Positions 8,214 through 15,440 of a stretch of DNA of 18,779 nt are shown piece after piece; the stretch's first letter is position 1, and each line of letters starts with the position of its first letter. The translations under genes were made by a program, and so were the position numbers. The notes under the pieces are model-generated. The model searched no databases. It saw nothing but the letters and a program-made list of their open reading frames with translations, and was not told the origin of the DNA. The stretch spans positions 1-18,779 of the forward strand of contig JAWXCF010000010.1 in assembly GCA_034440515.1 (NCBI GenBank), given 5' to 3'. Source of the DNA: JAWXCF01 sp034440515 (GTDB lineage: Bacteria; Bacteroidota; Bacteroidia; CAILMK01).

Positions 8214-8627
8214 TTAGTCCGCCTCTATAACATTCTCCTCAGACATTTCCTTTGCCTCCTCCAATTTCTCTACATCGTAATTATTACCACTATATTCTTC
8301 ATTAGACCACTCTTCATTTCCGAAGCCGTTTTTTGTAGGATATACAGGATTCTCATAGTCAAAATCAGGTAGTAATTCTTGCCTAACATAGTCGATGGTA
8401 TCAATTAGCCCATCTGCAAATTTTAGAAAATCCTCTTTGTACAGATGAATAACCGATTTACTAAACCCTTTGCCATCATATCTTCTTCTGCTCTCAGATA
8501 CCGTAATGAAAATGTCATTATTACGGGTTTCTTTTACATCAAAAAAATAAGTCCTTTTTCCCGCTGGTACTCTCTTGCTGAATAAGCGGTTATCATTTAC
8601 TTGATCTTGTTCACTAGTCGTTTCCAT
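8214..8627 (-). CDS. PUR-alpha-like (DUF3276) nucleic-acid-binding protein
   Basis: A 137-residue protein of the DUF3276/PUR family widespread in Bacteroidota; bacterial PUR-alpha-like proteins are thought to bind single-stranded DNA or RNA. The PUR repeat spans about 14-86: LFSKRVPAGKRTYFFDVKETRNNDIFITVSESRR, then a link, then IHLYKEDFLKFADGLIDTIDYV, that is, four strands plus a helix. The basic and aromatic strand faces (KRTYFF, SRRRY) fit nucleic-acid binding. The last 40 residues are a low-complexity acidic tail (NEEWSNEEYSG... EEAKEMSEENVIEAD). ATG at 8627. It lies 77 bp downstream of the 7TM-HD gene on the same strand; an imperfect -7 box (TATATTTA) in that gap could give it its own promoter. 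Confidence 0.9.
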   Translation of the reverse strand: METTSEQDQVNDNRLFSKRVPAGKRTYFFDVKETRNNDIFITVSESRRRYDGKGFSKSVIHLYKEDFLKFADGLIDTIDYVRQELLPDFDYENPVYPTKNGFGNEEWSNEEYSGNNYDVEKLEEAKEMSEENVIEAD

Positions 8628-8704
8628 CGCTCTTTTTCGGTAATTCGGTGATAAATATAATTAGGAAAATTCAGAATTATAGACTTCGTAACTTAAGCAT
8701 AATA

Positions 8705-10786
8705 TTAGAAATCCTGCTCCTCCTTAGGTGCATCAGGGTAAGCCTCCCTAGTATGGTATATACTGCTTAGCTGTAGTTTTAAAATTATTCTAGCTTGATT
8801 TATTTGAGACAAAGTAATATTTGCCTCATCAAATTGATGGTCCCTTAGCTTAGCATCTATGATGTCATCAATTAAGTTTTCGATGTCAATCTTTAATGGA
8901 TTTTTCAAGCTTCTACTGGCTGCTTCACAACTATCTGCCATCATTAATATGGCTTGCTCAAAAGTTTGAGGTTTTGGCCCAGGATATCTAAACACATTTT
9001 CATCTAGTGCACCATTCTCATTTTCCTTTAGATGTTGCCTGTAGAAATACTCAACCCTTGTAGTTCCGTGATGTGTTCTGATGAAATCTACTATTTCAGC
9101 AGGTAAGCCATTTTGCTCAGCCAATTCTACACCTTTACTAACGTGTTGAATGATTAAGTTGGCGTGTTCAACATCGCTTAAACCATCGTCTTTCAGCATT
9201 TTACTAGCATCGCTCCTACTTGAGTTATTTTCTATAAAGTATTCAGGCTTATATAGTTTTCCGATATCGTGGTATAATGCTCCGATTCTTGTCAAAAGGC
9301 TATTGCCTCCTATAGATTCTACTACAGTTTCTGCTAGATTAGCTACTTGTACGCTATGTTGAAAGGTACCTTGCGCCTTAACCACCAATTCCCTAAGTAA
9401 GGGTCGATTTATATCAGCTAATTCTCTAAGTCTAATGTCACTAACCCCGCCAAATATTCTTTCATTCAGATAAATAAGTGGATAAACTAACAACGTTAAT
9501 GCAAAACTACCCGTGTACCACAATATAGGCATCCAAATTGGTTCGCTTATCACGCTGCTCCTCATATAGGTAAGCCCTACATAGAATATGATGCAGGTAA
9601 TATAAGAATTAACAGCTGCTAAGAAAAATCTAGTAGTGTATCTAAAATGCTCAAGCGTAGCAATGGCCACCAAACCAGCACATAGTTGAGTCAACACAAA
9701 GTCAAAGGGTGACGGGACCATTAATGCACATATTAATATGATAAGCATATGGGTCATTATCGCAAGTCGAGACTTAAAAAAGGTATTCAGTACCAGCGGG
9801 GCGAGTATGAAGGGAATATTATAAATAGCATAGGGTATTCCTGTCACCATTAGCGATGTAGCTCCTGTAAAGGTCAACACATACACCATTATTAAAAGTA
9901 TCCTACTTAACTCTGTAAGCATTTCTTTATGATGCATATACAGCTGCACGCCATATAGTATCATCAACATTAGAATTACAACAGCGTAACCTATCCCATT
10001 TTGCCAACTGTATATTTTATGCTCGGCCATTTCGCGCCTTAGACTGTCTAACCTTTGAAATTTCTCGGCACTAATTACCTCTCCCCTAGCTATTACCAAT
10101 TCATCTTTATTTACCATACCCTCATTGTCACTTATGGCTTTCAGTCTTTGGTCTTTCGTTTTATTTATTCGCTCTCTATTTAGGGTCAGGTTTGCCTCAG
10201 TTATCCTGTCTAGCAACTGATTGCTGTCTAGCGGTATTTTCAGAATTGAAAGCGTGTCTTGTAATAATTTTAAGAAGTTAGCATTAGTCAAATACTTATT
10301 TACTGGCTGGCTAATTTGTTCTGGCTCTAATATTACCAACCTATTCACATAGGGCAAGTCTGGCTCTTCTGTGGGCAATATCCCTCTATTTCTTTTTGTA
10401 ATTATATACTTTACTAGTCCTGTGGCAATTACAGTATCAGTATAATTTTGGCTTTGCATTAGGTGCGCCTCTACCAGTTTTTGAAACTGAGCTAATTGTA
10501 ACTCCGTATTTTTATCGTTTATCTTATTTACGTAAATTGGAGTAGTCGATAGTATTTCTTGCCTACGAGCAATAAGTTGCTCGGGACTTTTGCGTAGGGC
10601 ATAGTTAAAAGGGGCGTGCAAATCATTATACAACCATTTTTTACTTATGCTAAACTCATAACTAAAGGGTGAAGACCTAGGCAACATCATCCAACAGATA
10701 ACAGTAAGAATGGCGCCAATCAAGATTGCCCAACCATAATGCCTAATGCGTTGATATAAGTGAACTATTTTACGAGATACGCTCAA
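8705..10786 (-). CDS. 7TM-HD family phosphohydrolase, PgpH/YqfF type (probable c-di-AMP phosphodiesterase)
   Basis: A 693-residue inner membrane signalling enzyme. Relatives (Listeria and Bacillus PgpH) hydrolyse c-di-AMP to pApA. Order of parts: N-terminal helix (about 19-35), extracytoplasmic 7TMR-HDED domain (about 40-258), a block of seven helices (about 263-440), then a cytoplasmic HD domain. All metal-site residues are present: H477 (GTFQHSVQ), H506-D507 (YHDIGK), H548 (QHVSKG), H572-H573 (THHGTT) and D618 (MMADSCEA). The start is TTG at 10786; the next ATG codons (residue 33-34) lie at the end of the first helix and would destroy it. First gene of a leftward set with the PUR protein and the exported protein. 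No diadenylate cyclase is in the window, so the substrate rests on homology. Confidence 0.9.
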   Translation of the reverse strand: MSVSRKIVHLYQRIRHYGWAILIGAILTVICWMMLPRSSPFSYEFSISKKWLYNDLHAPFNYALRKSPEQLIARRQEILSTTPIYVNKINDKNTELQLAQFQKLVEAHLMQSQNYTDTVIATGLVKYIITKRNRGILPTEEPDLPYVNRLVILEPEQISQPVNKYLTNANFLKLLQDTLSILKIPLDSNQLLDRITEANLTLNRERINKTKDQRLKAISDNEGMVNKDELVIARGEVISAEKFQRLDSLRREMAEHKIYSWQNGIGYAVVILMLMILYGVQLYMHHKEMLTELSRILLIMVYVLTFTGATSLMVTGIPYAIYNIPFILAPLVLNTFFKSRLAIMTHMLIILICALMVPSPFDFVLTQLCAGLVAIATLEHFRYTTRFFLAAVNSYITCIIFYVGLTYMRSSVISEPIWMPILWYTGSFALTLLVYPLIYLNERIFGGVSDIRLRELADINRPLLRELVVKAQGTFQHSVQVANLAETVVESIGGNSLLTRIGALYHDIGKLYKPEYFIENNSSRSDASKMLKDDGLSDVEHANLIIQHVSKGVELAEQNGLPAEIVDFIRTHHGTTRVEYFYRQHLKENENGALDENVFRYPGPKPQTFEQAILMMADSCEAASRSLKNPLKIDIENLIDDIIDAKLRDHQFDEANITLSQINQARIILKLQLSSIYHTREAYPDAPKEEQDF

Positions 10787-10821
10787 GATGAAACAACATA
10801 AATTTGTGAAGCCAAAAAGGG

Positions 10822-10852
10822 TTGATGTTTTAACAATGTTCTTATAACTTTG
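10822..10852 (+). promoter_or_regulatory. Candidate promoter of the thiolase gene
   Basis: TTG (10822-10824), 20 bp, TAACTTTG (10845-10852) matches the Bacteroidota consensus exactly in both boxes and spacing. The transcript would start near 10859, leaving a leader of about 150 bases before the ATG at 11011, unusually long for this window. Confidence 0.55.
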
Positions 10853-10956
10853 CCCTGCTTAATAGCGAATTTAGCACTTTTTATTAACTGCTTAGATTTT
10901 CTCTCATAAACATTAACTCCTATTTGAATTAGATTACCTAATAGAACCTAAACTAT

Positions 10957-10971
10957 GTAACAAATTGTTAC
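10957..10971. promoter_or_regulatory. 15-bp palindrome, possible operator in the thiolase leader
   Basis: GTAACAA-A-TTGTTAC is a perfect 7+1+7 inverted repeat. It is flanked by a direct repeat ATTACCTA (10933-10940 and 10983-10990) and by AGATTA (10931-10936) facing TAATCT (10975-10980). The shape suits a dimeric regulator such as a TetR-type protein. There is no T-run, so it is not a terminator. Confidence 0.35.
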
Positions 10972-11010
10972 TGATAATCTAAATTACCTACTATTTACAA
11001 ATAAATTATT

Positions 11011-12192
11011 ATGACAAAAGAAGTATATATCGTATCGGCAGTACGTACGCCAATAGGCAGTTATTTAGGTGCCTTAAGTGAAGTATCTGCAGCTAATCTA
11101 GGTGCAGCTGCCATAAAAGAAGCTGTAAAAAGAGCTGGAATGCAACCAGCTGAGGTAGAAGAGGTATTTATGGGGAATGTATTGACAGCAAATACAGGTC
11201 AAGCCCCTGCAAGGCAAGCAGCTCTATACGCAGGACTTAGCAATAAAGTAAGTGCAACTACCATAAACAAAGTATGTGCTAGTGGCGCAAAGTCTATAGT
11301 GTTAGCAGCACAAGCAATTATGCTGGGCGATAGAGACATAGTTGTAGCTGGTGGTATGGAGAGTATGAGCAACGCACCACACTACATAGGCAAAGCGCGT
11401 AAAGGTTACGGTTACGGAAACGCAGAAATGACTGATGCCATAATAAAAGATGGTCTATGGGATGTATATAATAACACCCATATGGGTAATTGTGCAGAGA
11501 AATGTGCTAAAGATTATGACATTACCCGCGAGCAACAAGACGCACACGCTATAGAGTCTTACCAACGCAGTGCTAAGGCTTGGGAAACTGGAAAGTTTAC
11601 AAATGAAATAGTTGCAATTGAAATAGTAGGTAAAAAAGGTACCGTTACGGTAAACGAAGACGAAGACTATAAAAAAGTATTCTTTGATAAAATACCTACC
11701 CTTAAACCCGTATTTGACAATGCAGGTTCTGTAACAGCAGCAAACGCTAGCAACATTAATGACGGGGCATCTGCATTGGTACTTATGAGCAAAGAAAAAG
11801 CTGATATGATGGGCATTAAACCTCTAGCTATAATTAAAGGTTATGCTGATAATGAGCAAGAGCCAGAAAACTTTACTACTGCCCCGGTAGGTGCTATACA
11901 AAAAGCAGTTAAAAAAGCAGGTATTACTCTAAACGATGTTAGCTATTTTGAAATAAACGAAGCATTTAGCGTGGTTTCAATCGCTAACAATCAATTGCTA
12001 AATATTAGTAATGATAAAGTAAACATATATGGAGGTGCAGTTGCCCTGGGTCACCCAATTGGCAGTAGCGGTTCTAGAATAATGGTAACCCTACTAAGTG
12101 TACTACACCAAGAGGGTGGTAAATTTGGTGTTATCGGTATTTGCAATGGTGGTGGTGGTAGCACAGCCATAGTCGTAGAGGCTGTAAATTGA
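11011..12192 (+). CDS. Acetyl-CoA C-acetyltransferase (thiolase II)
   Basis: Cytoplasmic biosynthetic or degradative thiolase, 393 residues, the normal length, catalysing 2 acetyl-CoA to acetoacetyl-CoA and back. Catalytic residues fall at the same numbers as in the Zoogloea enzyme: C89 (NKVCASGAKS), N316 (EINEAF), H348 (VALGHPIGSSG) and C378 (GICNGGGG). The N-terminal VRTPIGSYLGAL and the C-terminal GGGGSTAIVVE are typical. C378 is followed by NGGGG where many relatives have IGGG; this variant occurs in Bacteroidota thiolases. No hydroxyacyl-CoA dehydrogenase, PHA synthase or CoA transferase gene is beside it, so the pathway (acetoacetate, fatty acid or branched-chain metabolism) is open. 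It stands alone between a consensus promoter and a probable terminator. Confidence 0.95.
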   Translation: MTKEVYIVSAVRTPIGSYLGALSEVSAANLGAAAIKEAVKRAGMQPAEVEEVFMGNVLTANTGQAPARQAALYAGLSNKVSATTINKVCASGAKSIVLAAQAIMLGDRDIVVAGGMESMSNAPHYIGKARKGYGYGNAEMTDAIIKDGLWDVYNNTHMGNCAEKCAKDYDITREQQDAHAIESYQRSAKAWETGKFTNEIVAIEIVGKKGTVTVNEDEDYKKVFFDKIPTLKPVFDNAGSVTAANASNINDGASALVLMSKEKADMMGIKPLAIIKGYADNEQEPENFTTAPVGAIQKAVKKAGITLNDVSYFEINEAFSVVSIANNQLLNISNDKVNIYGGAVALGHPIGSSGSRIMVTLLSVLHQEGGKFGVIGICNGGGGSTAIVVEAVN

Positions 12193-12224
12193 TATTACTT
12201 TGGTCTAAAACTTTTAAATATTAT

Positions 12225-12257
12225 AAGGGCGACTATGCAATTAGTTTCCCTTTTTTT
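12225..12257 (+). terminator. Probable intrinsic terminator after the thiolase gene
   Basis: AAGGG (12225-12229) pairs with CCCTT (12248-12252), with an inner CTA/TAG pairing, followed directly by a run of T to 12257. The stem is short, so termination may be partial. Confidence 0.45.
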
Positions 12258-12284
12258 GTTGTAAAACAATGTTTTGTAAATTTG
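12255..12284 (+). promoter_or_regulatory. Candidate promoter of the ABC exporter genes
   Basis: TTTG (12255-12258), 18 bp, TAAATTTG (12277-12284) is an exact match to the Bacteroidota -33/-7 pattern. The expected start near 12290 leaves a leader of about 80 bases to the ATG at 12371. The -33 box overlaps the end of the T-run of the preceding terminator. Confidence 0.55.
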
Positions 12285-12370
12285 TAGAAAATTTAAACCA
12301 GCAGATTAGCCTCTTAATTTAGATTGGCTCATTTCTTTGCCTCTAATTGATGAAATTTGCAGGTATGGCA

Positions 12371-13129
12371 ATGGAGGATATTATAGTTGTTGAAGATTTA
12401 GTTAAAAAATATGGAGATTTCACAGCTGTGAATGGCATTTCATTTACAGTAAAAGCCGGAGAGATATTTGGACTATTAGGCCCAAATGGTGCGGGGAAAA
12501 CCTCTACTCTTGAAATAATTGAAACGCTACGCACAAAAACAAGTGGCAAAGTGTGGGTACAGGGTTTTGACATAGACAGGCAAGCTATTGAAATAAAGAA
12601 ACGAATAGGGGTACAACTGCAAAGCAGCGGTTACTACCCAAATCTAAATTTAGTAGAGTTAATTAAATTATTTAATGGACTGTACAATGAAAATGTTGAC
12701 CCTATGGAATTGTTACAGAAGGTAGATTTGGTAGATAAGGCTAAAAACAAGGTTAAGCAGTTAAGTGGTGGGCAAAAACAACGGTTCAGCATTGCCACCA
12801 CATTAATAAATAAACCGGACATCATATTTTTAGATGAACCAACTACTGGGCTAGATCCACAAGCCAGGCGAAACCTCTGGGAACTCATAAACCAAATAAG
12901 AAGTACAGGTACTACCATAGTCATCACAACACACTATATGGATGAGGCTGAATACCTGTGTGATAGAGTTGCCATAATTGAGCAGGGTAAAATAATTGCA
13001 CTAGCCAGTCCAACTCAATTGATTGAAAATTTAATAGCGACAGGCTTTGAACGCCCGAAACAATTGCAATTAGCCAGCCTAGAAGACGTATTTCTAAACC
13101 TAACGGGTTATGAACTTAGAGACAAATAA
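12371..13129 (+). CDS. ABC-2 type exporter, ATP-binding protein
   Basis: Cytoplasmic ATPase (252 residues) driving the permease encoded 22 bp downstream; DrrA/CcmA-like class. Visible motifs: Walker A GPNGAGKT (37-44), Q-loop Q82 (GVQLQSSG), signature LSGGQ (131-135), Walker B IIFLDE (151-156), D-loop GLD, switch histidine H188 (TTHYMDEA), and the closing SLEDVFLNLTGYELRD typical of the class. Start: TTG 12347, ATG 12350, ATG 12365 and ATG 12371 are all in frame; I chose 12371 because relatives begin two or three residues before the first strand IIVVEDL. The region between the nucleotide-binding domain and the SLEDVF tail is about 20 residues, much shorter than in many relatives of about 300 residues. 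Substrate unknown: drug, lipid or polysaccharide export are all possible. Confidence 0.92.
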   Translation: MEDIIVVEDLVKKYGDFTAVNGISFTVKAGEIFGLLGPNGAGKTSTLEIIETLRTKTSGKVWVQGFDIDRQAIEIKKRIGVQLQSSGYYPNLNLVELIKLFNGLYNENVDPMELLQKVDLVDKAKNKVKQLSGGQKQRFSIATTLINKPDIIFLDEPTTGLDPQARRNLWELINQIRSTGTTIVITTHYMDEAEYLCDRVAIIEQGKIIALASPTQLIENLIATGFERPKQLQLASLEDVFLNLTGYELRDK

Positions 13130-13151
13130 ACCTAAATAGTATTAAAACATA

Positions 13152-14258
13152 ATGAGAGCAAGAGATAAAAAGTATAGCCAATTGGTTGCTATGGCTGCCG
13201 TAATTAAGGCAAGTCTTAAGGGGATAATTCGCAGCCCTAGTACAGTCGTATTTTCACTCGTATTTCCACTAATTTTTATATTAGTATTTGGATTTATAAG
13301 TGGAGGTAGTTTTACACTGACTATTGCGGTAAACCCAGCCAGCCTAGACAGCAACAATATGGTGTACCAAATAGTAAGTAAGTCACCTGGTGTAAAAATA
13401 GTAAGCTATACCAATTTAGATAAATTAAACAAAGACCTGACTACCGGCAAAGTTGATGCTTGGATGAAAATAGGAACAAGTAAAGGCAGGCAAAAGTTTG
13501 ACATTAAACTAATTACATCAACTGCAAGTCCAGAGGAGGGAAGAATAATAAGAAGTCTAGTTGATGGAATTGCCGATAAAGCGAGCCTAGCCAGTGCAAA
13601 TGTAAACGAACCAGCATTTGATGTGAGTCAAGACGAAGTAAAGGGGAGAAAATATCGTAAAATTGACTTTATATTGCCAGGGCAATTGGGATTCTCACTG
13701 CTTAGTACAGGTGTATTTGCCACGGCATTTGTATTTTTTAACCTAAGGCAGACCTTGGTTTTAAAAAGATATTTTGCGACCCCCATTAAGAGGATTTACA
13801 TCATTTTGGGAGAATCAATTGCACGACTTATATTTAATACCATTGGTTCTTTAATCATCATACTAATTGGATATTACGCATTTGACTTTACCCTGCTTCA
13901 CGGCGCCATTACGGTTATTAACCTACTTATATTGTCGGCATTAGCATTGATTGTATTTATGGGTTTTGGTTTTGTAATAAGTGGTATAGCCAAACAAGAC
14001 AGCACCATACCACCACTAGCTAATATCATTACTCTACCCCAATTTCTGCTGGCAGGTACTTTCTTCCCGATTAGTAATTTCCCTAGTTGGTTGCAGCCAA
14101 TTAGCAATGTATTACCACTTACCTACCTTAACTCTGCTATGAGAAAAGTAGCCTTCGATGGCGCTAATTTGATTGATGTTGCACCGCAAATAGGAGTACT
14201 GTTACTATGGGGTGTATTGGTGTATGGACTTTCCATTAAAACTTTCCGTTGGGAATAG
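13152..14258 (+). CDS. ABC-2 type exporter, permease protein
   Basis: Inner membrane half of the exporter (368 residues). One helix at about 31-51, a large extracytoplasmic loop (about 52-175), then five helices (about 177-197, 227-247, 253-278, 287-306 and 345-361), the ABC2_membrane_3 layout. The conserved segments of the class are present: FSLVFPLIFILVFGF, FILPGQLGFSLL, LPQFLLAGTFFPISNFPSWLQ and LPLTYLNSAMR. ATG at 13152, 22 bp after the ATPase, so one operon. Only one permease gene is present, so the working transporter is presumably a permease homodimer with two ATPases. The long external loop argues for an efflux or lipid/peptide export role over a plain polysaccharide exporter of the Wzm type. 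Confidence 0.92.
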   Translation: MRARDKKYSQLVAMAAVIKASLKGIIRSPSTVVFSLVFPLIFILVFGFISGGSFTLTIAVNPASLDSNNMVYQIVSKSPGVKIVSYTNLDKLNKDLTTGKVDAWMKIGTSKGRQKFDIKLITSTASPEEGRIIRSLVDGIADKASLASANVNEPAFDVSQDEVKGRKYRKIDFILPGQLGFSLLSTGVFATAFVFFNLRQTLVLKRYFATPIKRIYIILGESIARLIFNTIGSLIIILIGYYAFDFTLLHGAITVINLLILSALALIVFMGFGFVISGIAKQDSTIPPLANIITLPQFLLAGTFFPISNFPSWLQPISNVLPLTYLNSAMRKVAFDGANLIDVAPQIGVLLLWGVLVYGLSIKTFRWE

Positions 14259-14306
14259 ATTCATATTTAAAACTTTAATTGTAAATTGTCAGTTGTAGAT
14301 TAATTA

Positions 14307-14870
14307 ATGATAAACGATCAGATATTGTGGGAATTGCAGGCTAGCCAACGCCTAGCTGAGTTTAGTATAGAGGTAAATGACCCAAGCGACGTAACAGGTA
14401 GGTTGGTATCTATCAGTGAAGACTTAATATTAATTCACATATTTAGTCACGAGTTTGCGGGCTTTAATGGTTATAGTATTATTAGCCGTGAAGATATAAA
14501 TTTAGTACGTTGGGGCGAGCGCAGGCTAAGGCTGTGGGAGAAACAATTGGTTCAACTACCCCTATTAGATACCGAGGTAGAGCCTATAGTTGACCTAGAT
14601 AGTTGGGAGAAGGCAATAGAACGCCTATCTGATACGCACCTAATGACACTTTACAGAAGTGATGCAGAACCAGGCAATAATATTTTGGTCGGTAAGGTAC
14701 TAGACATATATACCGATAGTCTATTTATGGAATTGGTGGACAGTGGCGGACAAAGAGACGGATTTGTAGCCATCACACTAGATGAGATAAGCAGGATAGA
14801 TTTTGCCAGTAGCTATGAGCGAAACTTGGAAAAACTATCCGGTTTCCACGCTGATACCGATAGCAAGTAG
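14307..14870 (+). CDS. Unknown protein with two tandem Sm/SH3-like beta-barrel repeats
   Basis: A 187-residue soluble protein I cannot assign to a named family. It appears to hold two copies of a small barrel. Copy 1 is about 29-74 (VTGRLVSISEDLILIHI, then GYSIISREDINLVRWGER); copy 2 about 127-172 (LVGKVLDIYTDSLFMEL, then GFVAITLDEISRIDFASSYER). The shared pattern is G-[RK]-[LV]-x-x-I-x-x-D-x-hydrophobic run, then G-[YF]-x-x-I-[ST]-x-[DE]-[DE]-I-x-x-[IV]. They are joined by an acidic, Trp-containing helical linker (75-112). This shape recalls LSm or PRC-barrel folds; that is inference. There is no signal peptide or membrane helix. It starts 48 bp after the permease on the same strand with no clear promoter or terminator between, so it may be the third gene of the exporter operon. 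Confidence 0.75.
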   Translation: MINDQILWELQASQRLAEFSIEVNDPSDVTGRLVSISEDLILIHIFSHEFAGFNGYSIISREDINLVRWGERRLRLWEKQLVQLPLLDTEVEPIVDLDSWEKAIERLSDTHLMTLYRSDAEPGNNILVGKVLDIYTDSLFMELVDSGGQRDGFVAITLDEISRIDFASSYERNLEKLSGFHADTDSK

Positions 14871-14876
14871 CACAAT

Positions 14877-15341
14877 TTACCCAAAATAATCCACAAAATT
14901 GTTCTCTGTCTCCACCAGTCTTATTTGATGTAGGGCAGCATAATCTGGCAACTTATCAGCTAATCTATTCCATATAGCAGCAATTATATTTTCTATACTA
15001 GGCTGTATGCCAACTAGCCAAGGAACATCTAGGTTAAGGTTTTGATGATCTAGTTGATCTACCACCTCGTGCTTTAACATTTTGCTTAACTCCTTAAGGT
15101 TCATTACAAAACCTGTAATTGGGTCTGGCTTACCCTTTATGGTTACGAATAAGGTGAAATTGTGACCGTGCCAATTTGCATTCGCACACTTACCAAACAC
15201 TTCTAAATTTTGCTCTAAGCTCCAGGCTGCTACATATAATTTGTGTGCAGCATTGAAATGCTCCTTCCTAGTAATGTAAAACAAGCCTTTCTCTGAATGC
15301 TCAGTACGCAGAATGCTCATTTGGTCGGTTAAATTTTCCAC
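14877..15341 (-). CDS. 6-pyruvoyl-tetrahydropterin synthase / 6-carboxytetrahydropterin synthase (QueD) family
   Basis: T-fold, zinc-dependent enzyme acting on 7,8-dihydroneopterin triphosphate; 154 residues. Zinc ligands H33 (FNAAHKL), H58 and H60 (HGHNF); catalytic Cys C52; Asp-His pair D98-H99 (QLDHQNLN); PSIENI; pterin-anchoring Glu E144 (VETENN). The Cys and the HGH are separated as in animal PTPS (C-x5-H-x-H) and not as in E. coli QueD (C-x3-H-x-H), so a role in biopterin-like or other pterin synthesis is as likely as queuosine. The other queuosine genes queC, queE and queF are not in this window. Start: GTG at 15341; the ATG at 15320 (residue 8) is a possible alternative. The stop lies 6 bp from the end of the convergent duplicated-barrel gene. 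Confidence 0.88.
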   Translation of the reverse strand: MENLTDQMSILRTEHSEKGLFYITRKEHFNAAHKLYVAAWSLEQNLEVFGKCANANWHGHNFTLFVTIKGKPDPITGFVMNLKELSKMLKHEVVDQLDHQNLNLDVPWLVGIQPSIENIIAAIWNRLADKLPDYAALHQIRLVETENNFVDYFG

Positions 15342-15359
15342 CTATAGTAATTCAAAGAG

Positions 15360-15367
15360 CAAATTTA
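15360..15367 (-). promoter_or_regulatory. -7 element of the pterin synthase gene
   Basis: TAAATTTG on the minus strand is an exact TAnnTTTG match, 18 bases before the GTG at 15341, so the leader would be about 12 bases. No TTG at the expected distance. It supports the GTG as start over the internal ATG. Confidence 0.4.
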
Positions 15368-15408
15368 CATACAATTTTCCACCTCGTTTCTACTAAAACC
15401 CATACTGG

Positions 15409-15416
15409 TATATTTG
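15409..15416 (+). promoter_or_regulatory. -7 element of rfaD
   Basis: TATATTTG matches TAnnTTTG exactly; at the -33 position only TTT (15387-15389, 19-bp spacer) is seen. The predicted leader to the ATG at 15441 is about 18 bases. The TTG at 15414, the furthest upstream start codon of the frame, lies inside this box and is therefore unlikely to be a start. Confidence 0.4.
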
Positions 15417-15440
15417 CATTACCTTAATCAGGTAAGAAAT

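Noticed and set aside
12347..12370. Earlier TTG/ATG starts of the exporter ATPase
   Set aside because: They add residues before the conserved first strand; kept only as alternatives.
15414..15440. TTG-initiated extension of RfaD by 9 residues
   Set aside because: The TTG is inside a perfect -7 box and the Rossmann strand begins at the ATG at 15441.
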